A DNA stretch of 46,364 nucleotides, taken from positions 1-46,364 of the forward strand of contig JAJCYI010000238.1 in NCBI GenBank assembly GCA_029263015.1. Direction: 5' to 3'. Made by a program: the position numbers and the translations under genes. Below, one piece after another: positions 32,286-41,892 of this stretch (positions are counted from its first letter, which is position 1; each line of letters starts with the position of its first letter). The notes under the pieces were generated by a model. The model was not told where the DNA came from, searched no databases, and was given only the letters and a program-made list of their open reading frames with translations. The stretch comes from Saprospiraceae bacterium (GTDB lineage: Bacteria > Bacteroidota > Bacteroidia > Chitinophagales > Saprospiraceae).

Positions 32286-32801
32286 TCAATTTAATTCTTT
32301 CAGTTTAGAAATCAAATTGTTAATATCTTTTATTGGAGCTCTTCCGTTCACCACAGAATATAATTTTAATTTTTCGATTGCAATTTCTTTAGTAATCATT
32401 TTCTTGGAATGTAATTCCTCAATTATCCATAAAGTACCCCTTACGACCACTTCTTTCCGTTTTGAAATTTTTCTTAAGCTACCATCAGAACTAAAAATAA
32501 CAGCATTTTTCCTAATTGCACATTCCAATACTGAGCTGTCGGCAAGACTTAGTGCAGCAAACTCTTGGTAAATTTTTAGTATAGCATCTAAAGTACCTTT
32601 TTTTTCAACATTCAAACTCCCATTGTTAATATGCTCCTCTATTTCTTTTTTATAATTTTCTGTCTGTATCTCACTTATAACTTGTGGTGTAGTGTGAACC
32701 ATTAGTTCAAGCTGGAAAAAATACTTTAATAGGGTTAAATCAACCAAATCAAAGAGGATGCATGTGTCCTGAATTACTATTTCGATATTTTCATTTACCA
32801 C
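32286..32801 (-). CDS. PIN-domain protein (toxin-like nuclease)
   Basis: The 171-residue protein begins at a GTG (32801-32799) inside the last codons of the XRE-ImmA gene (11-bp overlap). PIN features are IVIQDTCILFDLVDL (first acidic residue), VISEIQTE (the conserved E after the first helices), LSLADSSVLECAIRKNAVIFSSDGSLRKIS (the D/S-D acidic cluster) and a C-terminal extension. This fits the DUF3368-like PIN proteins paired with HTH-ImmA genes. It may cut RNA as a toxin, with the upstream gene as its control. The annotation is by motif; the activity is inferred. Confidence 0.75.
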   Translation of the reverse strand: MVNENIEIVIQDTCILFDLVDLTLLKYFFQLELMVHTTPQVISEIQTENYKKEIEEHINNGSLNVEKKGTLDAILKIYQEFAALSLADSSVLECAIRKNAVIFSSDGSLRKISKRKEVVVRGTLWIIEELHSKKMITKEIAIEKLKLYSVVNGRAPIKDINNLISKLKELN

Positions 32802-33861
32802 TATAGCCTTTTCTAATTAAATCGATATCTACATTCCAGAGTGCAGCAGCTTTGCTCAAAGTGATTAACTCTTCGGCCAAGGCCTTGTTGACTAACCGGT
32901 CAAAAGTTTTTGCTTTTTCTTCACTCTTGTATTTTCCGGGTTCGTTTTTTGAGCCATAAGTTTTGGACATGTAAATCATCCAGCGTTTATAATAATTTTC
33001 ATTAATTACCTTAAGTTCTTTTAGACGATGGACTATTGCTCTTATTGAAATGCCATAGGACTCCTTAATAGAAATCAATTCATTTATTCTAATGTAATTC
33101 CTATTTTGCCCTATTAGTTTGAATAATATTTCGTTTGGGATTAAGAGACAGCTAGAAAAATAATGACATAATACTTCTACTTTTTTTGAGTCATTTAAGG
33201 TTGCCTCGTCAAAATTTAAAATTAGATGTGCTAGTTCATGTAATATAGTAAACCTAATTCTTTCAATAGGTTTATTTTTAATGTTGACAGTAACTATGGG
33301 TAATCCTTTGGAAGTCAATACAGCGAGGCCATCAAAATCATCGACCTCTTCTAGAAGGAAGACCTTAATGCCATTAAGTTCAAGCATTTCAACTAAATTA
33401 GAAATAGAATCATTTCCTAAATTCCACTTTCTTCTAAGTTCTTGAGCGGCAAAACCAGCATGTTGTTTTGAATTTATTTTTATCTTTTTTATCGGGTTGA
33501 TAAAATTATTATCAAGGGTAAGAATGTTTTCAATTTCAAGAAACCTTTCAGTATAGTCTCGAACTTTTTCAATTATAGATTCCTCTTGTTTTTTAGATAA
33601 TCGAGCCCTTTTTCGAAATAATATCTCACCAAGCTGTACACTTTTTCTTTTGAAGAAATAGTCAGGTTTTAGATTAAATGCTTCCGCAATTGATAACAAA
33701 ATGTCGCCGGATGGATTCATCAATCCTTTTTCATATTTACTAAGTGCTTGTTTAGTGACTTTAGTTTGTAATATATCAGACAACTCCTGTAAAGAAAGGC
33801 CAGCCAACTTTCTTGCTAGTTTTAATCGAGCACCAAAAATATTTTCTTTTTGCAGGGACAT
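32791..33861 (-). CDS. XRE-family regulator with ImmA/IrrE metallopeptidase domain
   Basis: The 356-residue protein is read from MSLQKENIFGARLKLARK, because the longer frame would start within the promoter. The HTH (about 8-65: LSLQELSDILQTKVTKQALSKYEKGLMNPSGDILLSIAEAF) is of XRE type. The ImmA/IrrE (COG2856-like) domain (about 140-300) has zinc motif ILHELAHLILNF (HExxH). In ICEBs1 and Deinococcus such proteases cleave repressors after DNA damage. Here the HTH and protease are fused, and the PIN gene overlaps its 3' end. This arrangement is known as a toxin-antitoxin-like pair in other bacteria. Confidence 0.88.
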   Translation of the reverse strand: MSLQKENIFGARLKLARKLAGLSLQELSDILQTKVTKQALSKYEKGLMNPSGDILLSIAEAFNLKPDYFFKRKSVQLGEILFRKRARLSKKQEESIIEKVRDYTERFLEIENILTLDNNFINPIKKIKINSKQHAGFAAQELRRKWNLGNDSISNLVEMLELNGIKVFLLEEVDDFDGLAVLTSKGLPIVTVNIKNKPIERIRFTILHELAHLILNFDEATLNDSKKVEVLCHYFSSCLLIPNEILFKLIGQNRNYIRINELISIKESYGISIRAIVHRLKELKVINENYYKRWMIYMSKTYGSKNEPGKYKSEEKAKTFDRLVNKALAEELITLSKAAALWNVDIDLIRKGYSGK

Positions 33862-33875
33862 CAATTGTAAGTTTT

Positions 33876-33911
33876 GTTGACAAAGATACAAAAATAATCA
33901 AATTTGTCAAC
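33876..33911 (-). promoter_or_regulatory. Promoter with overlapping palindromic operator for the XRE-ImmA operon
   Basis: On the minus strand the -33 TTG (33910-33908) and -7 TATCTTTG (33888-33881) are separated by 19 bp, an exact fit to the Bacteroidota consensus. The whole promoter lies inside a perfect 9-bp inverted repeat, GTTGACAAA / TTTGTCAAC (33876-33884 and 33903-33911). Transcription would begin near 33875, about 14 nt before the ATG. The placement suits autorepression by the XRE protein. Confidence 0.7.
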
Positions 33912-33985
33912 CATTTGTTTTGTTCTTTAGATCAAAAAATATAATCTCAACTACCGCACTCGTCGTCAAAACAGATTCAAGACCA

Positions 33986-33993
33986 TACATTTG
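33986..33993 (+). promoter_or_regulatory. -7 box for dienoyl-CoA reductase gene
   Basis: TACATTTG matches the Bacteroidota -7 consensus TAnnTTTG, 18 bp before the ATG at 34012. No TTG is found at the expected -33 position, so the call is partial. Confidence 0.4.
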
Positions 33994-34002
33994 TCTTTAT
34001 AA

Positions 34003-36125
<2,123 letters not shown>

Positions 36126-36158
36126 CAATGATTACAACCCATTTCAAACAATCGAAGA

Positions 36159-36575
36159 ATGAAACTAACACTCAAGCGCCTCAACGATGCCGTCTTGTTT
36201 GAAGGCGAAAATGCAGGTGGCAATTCCATCATCATAGATGGCAGCCCAGATATTGGAGGAGTGCGCAAAGGTGTCCGCCCGACCGAGGCGTTGCTGTTCA
36301 GCTTGGCCTCGTGCAGCAGCATTGACGTGGTGCTGATTTTAAAAAAAATGCGACAGCGCCTCGACGATATACAAGTTGAAATAGATGCCCAACGTGCTGA
36401 GGATCGAGTCCCAAAAGTTTTCACCAAAATCCATTTGACCTTCCATTTAAAAGGAGAAATGAAGCTCGACAAAGTGGAGCAAGCCTTGCAAATGTCTGTT
36501 GAAAAATACTGCACCGTTGCCAAGATGATAGACAAGGTGGCAGAGATTACTTATAGCTATACCATTGGTGAGTAA
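36159..36575 (+). CDS. OsmC/Ohr-family protein
   Basis: The 138-residue protein has the OsmC fold with both peroxidatic/resolving cysteines, in LLFSLASCSSIDVVLILKK (about residue 52) and SVEKYCTVAKMI (about residue 112). The family reduces organic hydroperoxides with lipoyl or thiol donors. The YhfA-like subgroup, to which this short form with GVRPTEALLFSLASC belongs by pattern, is less well characterised. It lies downstream of the dienoyl-CoA reductase, with 119 bp containing the palindromic element between them. Confidence 0.88.
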   Translation: MKLTLKRLNDAVLFEGENAGGNSIIIDGSPDIGGVRKGVRPTEALLFSLASCSSIDVVLILKKMRQRLDDIQVEIDAQRAEDRVPKVFTKIHLTFHLKGEMKLDKVEQALQMSVEKYCTVAKMIDKVAEITYSYTIGE

Positions 36576-36632
36576 ACTGCTTTTACAGTGATTAGTTGAA
36601 TAATGATTCGTCACATAACATTTTGCAATTGA

Positions 36633-36678
36633 GTATATCAATAAAATGATTGATATACAGCCATTTACGTTATATTTT
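36633..36678 (+). promoter_or_regulatory. Inverted repeat and weak promoter before metZ-metX
   Basis: A perfect 9-bp inverted repeat GTATATCAA / TTGATATAC lies at 36633-36658 with an 8-bp centre. Its TTG (36650-36652) is followed after 18 bp by TATATTTT (36671-36678), close to the -33/-7 pattern. The start would then be nearly leaderless. It is a possible operator for the methionine genes. No SAM riboswitch was recognised. Confidence 0.35.
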
Positions 36679-36685
36679 ACCGGGA

Positions 36686-37855
36686 ATGAAATTCGAGACA
36701 AAAGCAATCCGCATTCAGACTGAACGCACCCAGTACCGGGAGCACAGCACGCCCATTTTTCCGACCTCCAGTTTTGTTTTTGAAAATGCCGAGCAGATGC
36801 GTTCGATGTTTGCTGGGGAGCAGGAAGGAAACATTTACAGCCGTTTCACCAATCCCAGTTGTCGGGAATTTGAGGAAAAAATAGCAGCACTGGAAAGCGT
36901 CGAAAATGCCCACTCAACAGCCACGGGCATGGCTGCCGTATTTGCTTCGCTGATGGCTTTTTTGAAATCAGGCGACCATGTGCTGGCGTCCCGGGCCATC
37001 TTCGGTTCCTCCTATTCCATTATTTCAAAATACCTTCCAAACTGGGGCATCAGTTTCGATTGGCTCGATCCAAATACGCCAGAAAATTGGGTGCAAAAAC
37101 TCAAGCCCAATACCAAAATGCTCTTTGTCGAAACACCCTCCAACCCCGGCCTCGACATCGTGGACCTGGAAGCAACCGGCCATTTTGCGAGAGCACACAA
37201 CCTCTTGTTCAATGTGGACAATTGCTTCGCAACGCCCTATCTCCAACAACCTGTAAAATTCGGAGCAGACATCATCACCCATTCTGCTACCAAATTTATA
37301 GATGGACAAGGCAGGGTGCTCGGGGGGGTGGTTGCTGGCAACAATGAACGGGTGGAAACAGTGAAGAATTTTTGTCGTAGCACTGGTCCATCTCTGTCGC
37401 CGTTCAATGCTTGGATATTGTCAAAGAGCTTGGAAACATTGGCTGTCCGAATGGATCGGCATTGCGAAAATGCCCTTAAAATAGCTGACTTTTTATCCAG
37501 CCACCCACAAGTGGGAAAGGTCAATTATCCATTCCTCGATTCCCACCCAGCATCGGCTATCGCTAAAAAGCAAATGAAAAAAGGGGGCGGGTTGGTCACT
37601 TTTGAAGTAAAAGGAGGATTGGAGCAGGGACGCCGTTTTCTTGACTCGATTCAGCTACTTTCATTATCGGCAAATCTTGGTGACACGCGTACCATCTGCA
37701 CCCATCCTGCTTCCACCACCCATGCAAGATTGACAGAGGAAGCACGGCAAGAAGTTGGCATCACTAATGGGCTGATCCGCGTGTCAGCAGGATTGGAACA
37801 TGTTGATGATATTGTAAATGACATAGACCAAGCTTTGTCGAAAAGCAGAAAATAA
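36686..37855 (+). CDS. metZ: O-succinyl/acetylhomoserine sulfhydrylase-type PLP enzyme (MetZ-like)
   Basis: The 389-residue protein is read from MKFETKAIRIQTERTQY. The Cys/Met-metabolism PLP family features are GNIYSRFTNPSCREFEEKIAALE, the PLP-stacking region TGMAAVFASLMAFL, FVETPSNPGLDIVDLEA, the PLP lysine in HSATKFIDGQGRVLGG (K203), and the C-terminal STTHARLTEEARQEVGI. The FIDGQGR variant after the lysine is typical of MetZ rather than MetB/MetC. It forms homocysteine from activated homoserine and sulfide. metX follows 4 bp after its stop, forming a two-gene methionine operon. A direct MetY role is the main alternative. Confidence 0.87.
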   Translation: MKFETKAIRIQTERTQYREHSTPIFPTSSFVFENAEQMRSMFAGEQEGNIYSRFTNPSCREFEEKIAALESVENAHSTATGMAAVFASLMAFLKSGDHVLASRAIFGSSYSIISKYLPNWGISFDWLDPNTPENWVQKLKPNTKMLFVETPSNPGLDIVDLEATGHFARAHNLLFNVDNCFATPYLQQPVKFGADIITHSATKFIDGQGRVLGGVVAGNNERVETVKNFCRSTGPSLSPFNAWILSKSLETLAVRMDRHCENALKIADFLSSHPQVGKVNYPFLDSHPASAIAKKQMKKGGGLVTFEVKGGLEQGRRFLDSIQLLSLSANLGDTRTICTHPASTTHARLTEEARQEVGITNGLIRVSAGLEHVDDIVNDIDQALSKSRK

Positions 37856-37859
37856 GTAG

Positions 37860-38942
37860 ATGAGACTTGGAAATTCCATTATGGCAAAATCAAGCTACAC
37901 AATTCCCGTCGAAATAGAAGGCCTGCAATTTTATCAACACGATAAAATGGTCGAGCTGGAATCTGGTGCAAACCTGCCGGAGCTGGCCATTGCCTATCAT
38001 ACTTATGGGAAATTGAATGCTGCAAAGGACAACGTCATTTGGGTTTGCCATGCGCTCACTGCCAATTCCGATGTGGCCGATTGGTGGGCAGGGCTTTTCG
38101 GTGCCGGCAATGTCTTCGACCCTGAGCATTATTTCATTGTCTGTGCCAACATCTTAGGTTCCTGTTACGGTACCACTGGGCCGCGGAGTATTTCACCTAA
38201 AACAGGTGTTGCTTATGGAATGGACTTCCCCCATTTCACTATCCGCGATATGGTGAAATGCCATGACCTGTTGCGCCAGCAGCTTGGCATTGATGAGATT
38301 GTCCTTTGCATCGGAGGGTCGTGTGGTGGCCACCAAGTAATGGAATATGCGTGGCTGCTGAAAGACAAAATAAAAAGTATGGCACTGCTCGTGACAAGTG
38401 CCAAGGAAACAGCTTGGGCCATCGGCACACACGAAGCCCAACGCCTTGCTATCCAAGCTGATCCCTCCTGGCAGGCTGACCACAATAATGCTGGCAAAAA
38501 TGGCCTGAAAGCGGCTCGGGGCATGGCCCTGCTCACCTATCGCACCTTCCAATCTTATAAAGACCGCCAAACTGACTCCGAAGAAAAACTCGATGACTTC
38601 CTTGCTGCGAGTTATATCCGCTATCAGGGCCAGAAACTGGAGCGCCGTTTTTATGCACAATGTTATTGGCATTTGCTGAAATCGCTCGATAGTCACGATT
38701 TGGGCCGAGGCCGAGGCGGTGCCGCAATTGCCCTCCAGCAATTGAAAACCCCAACCCTTGTTATAGCTGTAAATTCTGATCTGCTGATACCACCGGAAGA
38801 ACAGCGCTTCCTTCATGCCCACCTGACCAATTCTAGCTATCGCGAAATTGAATCAGAATTTGGGCACGATGGTTTTTTAGTGGAAACGGAGAAGATTAAA
38901 AGAGCGATTTTGGAATGGTGGGGGATGATCTCAGTTGGATAA
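37860..38942 (+). CDS. metX: Homoserine O-acyltransferase (MetX-like alpha/beta hydrolase)
   Basis: The 360-residue protein has the MetX layout: an early LAIAYHTYGKLNAAKDNVIWVCHALTANSDVADWW, the nucleophile elbow CIGGSCGGHQ (S154; usually GGSxGGMQ), the aspartate in VIAVNSDLLIPPEEQ and the histidine in EFGHDGFLVE. It activates homoserine by O-acetylation (or succinylation) for the sulfhydrylase encoded just upstream. The GGSCGGH elbow differs from the standard M/L residues, so the acyl donor is not certain. The start at 37860 is 4 bp after metZ; an internal ATG at 37881 is possible. Confidence 0.88.
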   Translation: MRLGNSIMAKSSYTIPVEIEGLQFYQHDKMVELESGANLPELAIAYHTYGKLNAAKDNVIWVCHALTANSDVADWWAGLFGAGNVFDPEHYFIVCANILGSCYGTTGPRSISPKTGVAYGMDFPHFTIRDMVKCHDLLRQQLGIDEIVLCIGGSCGGHQVMEYAWLLKDKIKSMALLVTSAKETAWAIGTHEAQRLAIQADPSWQADHNNAGKNGLKAARGMALLTYRTFQSYKDRQTDSEEKLDDFLAASYIRYQGQKLERRFYAQCYWHLLKSLDSHDLGRGRGGAAIALQQLKTPTLVIAVNSDLLIPPEEQRFLHAHLTNSSYREIESEFGHDGFLVETEKIKRAILEWWGMISVG

Positions 38943-38973
38943 ATGTGGGATTTAAGGTAATTTTAGATTCGTT

Positions 38974-39231
38974 TTGATCAAAAAGAGAATTATGGTAATC
39001 AACCGAGCTTTCGATGAAATTGTGGATTTATTGACTTCCTGCCCTAGCCCAGAAGAAATCCTATCTTTCAAGCCTTCTGAAAAAATGCAGAACAGCGTTA
39101 GCCAGTTATTGGAAAAGAAGAGGAACGACAATTTGACAGAAGAGGAACGACATGAACTTGAGCATTTTATGATTATCGAGCATTTAATGCGGGTTGCTAA
39201 ATTGAGGGCAAAAAAGAGATTGGCAGAATGA
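38974..39231 (+). CDS. Small helical protein paired with HNH nuclease
   Basis: The 85-residue helical, charged protein (an ATG at 38992 would shorten it by 6) has the run SPEEILSFKPSEKMQNSVSQLLEKK and LTEEERHELEHFMIIEHLMRVAKLRAKKRLAE. This pattern is common in small genes directly before HNH endonuclease genes in Bacteroidota and cyanobacteria. Its stop overlaps the nuclease start by four bases (ATGA). It may act as an antitoxin or partner, but no function has been shown by anything in this sequence. Confidence 0.7.
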   Translation: MIKKRIMVINRAFDEIVDLLTSCPSPEEILSFKPSEKMQNSVSQLLEKKRNDNLTEEERHELEHFMIIEHLMRVAKLRAKKRLAE

Positions 39232-39620
39232 GCAGATATATTTCAGTTGAAATGAGAAGCATGGTAGCAAGTCGCGCTGGATTTAAATGTGAGTATTGTA
39301 AAATACCAGAAAACGATTCTTTTTTCTCTTTTGAAATTGATCACATTATTAGTCTTAAACATAAAGGTTCAACTATTCTGGAAAACCTTGCCTATTCATG
39401 TTTTCCGTGTAACAATAATAAAGGAAGTGATGTTGGCAGTGTTTTATTTCCTGACCGCTCCTTTATTCGATTGTTCGATCCAAGAAATGATATTTGGGAC
39501 GATCATTTTAAATTTGAAAATGGCGTAATGTTTTCCAAAACACCTGTTGGAGAGGTCACGGTGGAGTTACTCAAAATCAATGATGTAGAAAGAATCATTG
39601 AACGTCGTTTAATGATTTAA
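39228..39620 (+). CDS. HNH endonuclease
   Basis: The 130-residue protein has an HNH core: CEYCKIPE (first zinc CxxC), FEIDHIISLKHKGSTILENLAYSCFPCNNNKGSDVG (the DH dyad, second CxxC, and N/K of HNH). It is a single-domain nuclease probably acting on DNA. It overlaps the small upstream gene by four bases, so the two are made together. Whether the pair is a toxin-antitoxin module, a restriction enzyme or a housekeeping nuclease cannot be told. It is somewhat AT-rich. Confidence 0.85.
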   Translation: MSRYISVEMRSMVASRAGFKCEYCKIPENDSFFSFEIDHIISLKHKGSTILENLAYSCFPCNNNKGSDVGSVLFPDRSFIRLFDPRNDIWDDHFKFENGVMFSKTPVGEVTVELLKINDVERIIERRLMI

Positions 39621-39653
39621 ATAATCAACCTAACTCAAGATTATTTTGTCCAA

Positions 39654-41810
39654 ATGAAGTACGGTCTCAGCCTTCTCCTCATCTTTACTTTTTTATTTCC
39701 CTCCTCTATTTTTGCTCAACAAAAAGAAGAGCCTGTAATTGGCCTCGTCCTCGAAGGCGGTGGCGCACTCGGCCTGGCGCATATTGGTGTACTGCAAGTT
39801 TTAGAGGAAATGGAGATTCCCGTTGACCGCATTGGAGGCACGAGCATTGGCGGATTGGTCGGCGGCTTATATGCCATCGGTTACACGTCCGGGCAACTGG
39901 AAAAAATTGTCAATGACATGGACTGGTCGGTGATGATTGGCAATAATATTGACCGGGCCAAAGCCCCATTTGCCATTAAAAACGAGCGAGAGCAGTTCAT
40001 CTTTTCCGTGACGCGTGACGGAACTGATGTAACGCTGGAGGGCGCCCTCATTGACGGTACCAATATTTACCAAAAATTTCAGGAACTCTGCGCCCCAGCG
40101 CTGGATGTCCGTGATTTTGAAAATCTGGACATTCCTTTTTACTGCATTGCCGTTGATTTGAAATGGGAAGATCAGGTGGTTCTCGATAAAGGTTATTTGC
40201 CAGATGTGCTGCGAGCCACCATGTCTATTCCGGTGGTGTTCAACGCAGTGAAGATGGACGATATGTTGTTGGTGGATGGCGGCTTGTTGAACAATTTTCC
40301 AGTGCGGGAAATGCGGGAAAAAGGAGCTGATTTTGTAATCGGGGTGCGGCTCATTGAAATGGACACAACAACTGGCTCACATGGCCTACTTGACCTGATC
40401 GGAAAAACTTACGAAGTAGTTATAACCAAAGTGCGCTGTAGATACGAATATGACCCTGACCTTTATATCGATGTAGTTTTACCAGGATTATCTGCTAGTG
40501 ATTTTGACCGAACGGAAGATTTAATACGATTGGGGCGGGAGGCTGCCGAAAAAGTATCTGACGAATTAAAAAAACTCCAACGCGGTAATTACATCAAAAA
40601 AAAAGACCTCCAAGTTAGTGACCAGGCTTTAATTCTTGACAATATAATAATGGAGGGAAATGTCTATATAAAGGAAGGCGAAATCAGAAAAATATTGCAA
40701 TTACCTTTAAAGCAGCAGATCCATTTTTCAGATATACAAGTAGCAACGGAAAAACTACAAGCAGCCAATTTATTTGAGACGATCCGTTACCAAATAAAAA
40801 AAGAAAAAAATGGAAATAATTTGCATTTGTATCTGGAAGAAAAAGGCGACGGATTTTTCAATATAGGCCTGCGATATGATAATGATTTTGGCGCATCCCT
40901 TTTATTAAATTCTACTTTTCGGAATACATTTACTGGAAGTGACTACACATCCGTTGACTTGCGCCTCAACCGCAATTCTTATTTCAGTATAGATTATATC
41001 TATCATGCACTGCGGGAATACTCACCTTTTCTTACGGCTACTTTAAAAGGCGATGACTTTTATGAATATATTTCGGAAAACGATTATGATGTTTTTCAGC
41101 ACAACCAATTGGAATTGCGGGGTGGCTTGTTGTGGACACCCTATAATAGCCTACAAATAAAAACAGGGCTTGAATGGCAATGGTATGGATTTAATGAAAA
41201 TGCAGACCAATTTATTTTTAAACCATTAAATAATCATTTGGTAAATTATTTTGTTGACATATCCATTGACCGCTTAGATGAAATAGATTTTCCAACATAC
41301 GGGCTTAAATCTTATATTCAGTCAAAATTCACTACCGCTTCTAATCCTGATTTTAAAAATGCCGAAAAAAATATATGGCTGTCTATGGGGCATATTCAAA
41401 TGATCCCAGTTTCAAAAAAAATAACAGGATCTTTTTCTGCGCAAATAGGAATGAGTACAGGAAATATTGATAGGCAATTTCTTTTTTATCAAGGTGGGTT
41501 ATATAATAATTTTCGCTCTAATTTAATATTGCAACCAGGCACACCACTCATGCGTGACAACGGGAATAATGCTGCCTCATTAGGGTTTGAAATGCATTTA
41601 GAACTTCGTGCTGCCCATCATGCAATGGTGGGGTACGGAATTTCCAATTTAAGTGAAAGGACGGCAGATTTATTTTCCGGAAGTTGGCAGCATGGTTATT
41701 TCATCGGCTATCATATCAGCACGATTATTGGCCCAGTTAACCTGAAGCTTGGTTCGCCGTTTGATGATTTTGATGCACAGGGTTTTATTTCTATTGGGCA
41801 CTTTTTTTAA
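39654..41810 (+). CDS. Patatin-like phospholipase with outer-membrane beta-barrel (PlpD/BamA-like)
   Basis: The 718-residue protein has a signal peptide (MKYGLSLLLIFTFLFPSSIFAQ). The patatin domain (about 25-310) has LEGGGALGLAHIGVLQ (oxyanion GGG), GGTSIGG (S64) and LLVDGGLLNNFPV (D208). A POTRA-like segment (about 325-400) and a BamA/TamA-type 16-strand barrel (about 405-718, ending FISIGHFF) follow. This is the PlpD layout, in which a barrel carries a lipase across or in the outer membrane. The Ser-Asp dyad is intact. DNA from about 40.6 kb, coding POTRA and barrel, is visibly more AT-rich than the patatin part. Confidence 0.93.
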   Translation: MKYGLSLLLIFTFLFPSSIFAQQKEEPVIGLVLEGGGALGLAHIGVLQVLEEMEIPVDRIGGTSIGGLVGGLYAIGYTSGQLEKIVNDMDWSVMIGNNIDRAKAPFAIKNEREQFIFSVTRDGTDVTLEGALIDGTNIYQKFQELCAPALDVRDFENLDIPFYCIAVDLKWEDQVVLDKGYLPDVLRATMSIPVVFNAVKMDDMLLVDGGLLNNFPVREMREKGADFVIGVRLIEMDTTTGSHGLLDLIGKTYEVVITKVRCRYEYDPDLYIDVVLPGLSASDFDRTEDLIRLGREAAEKVSDELKKLQRGNYIKKKDLQVSDQALILDNIIMEGNVYIKEGEIRKILQLPLKQQIHFSDIQVATEKLQAANLFETIRYQIKKEKNGNNLHLYLEEKGDGFFNIGLRYDNDFGASLLLNSTFRNTFTGSDYTSVDLRLNRNSYFSIDYIYHALREYSPFLTATLKGDDFYEYISENDYDVFQHNQLELRGGLLWTPYNSLQIKTGLEWQWYGFNENADQFIFKPLNNHLVNYFVDISIDRLDEIDFPTYGLKSYIQSKFTTASNPDFKNAEKNIWLSMGHIQMIPVSKKITGSFSAQIGMSTGNIDRQFLFYQGGLYNNFRSNLILQPGTPLMRDNGNNAASLGFEMHLELRAAHHAMVGYGISNLSERTADLFSGSWQHGYFIGYHISTIIGPVNLKLGSPFDDFDAQGFISIGHFF

Positions 41811-41854
41811 TGAGTGTCCGTAAAAATCCAAGCATTCGTTTTTTTGAACCATAA

Positions 41855-41890
41855 AAAAAAAGAGCAATGTTCCCTTTAACACTCTTTTAT
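41855..41890. terminator. Weak bidirectional terminator between convergent genes
   Basis: AAAAGAG (about 41857-41864) and CTCTTTT (about 41882-41888) form a short stem with A/T runs, between the convergent patatin-barrel and EttA genes. Confidence 0.5.
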
Positions 41891-41892
41891 TT

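Noticed and set aside
36576-36685. SAM riboswitch before metZ-metX
   Set aside because: The 110-bp leader shows only an AT-rich inverted repeat and none of the conserved SAM-aptamer blocks I know.
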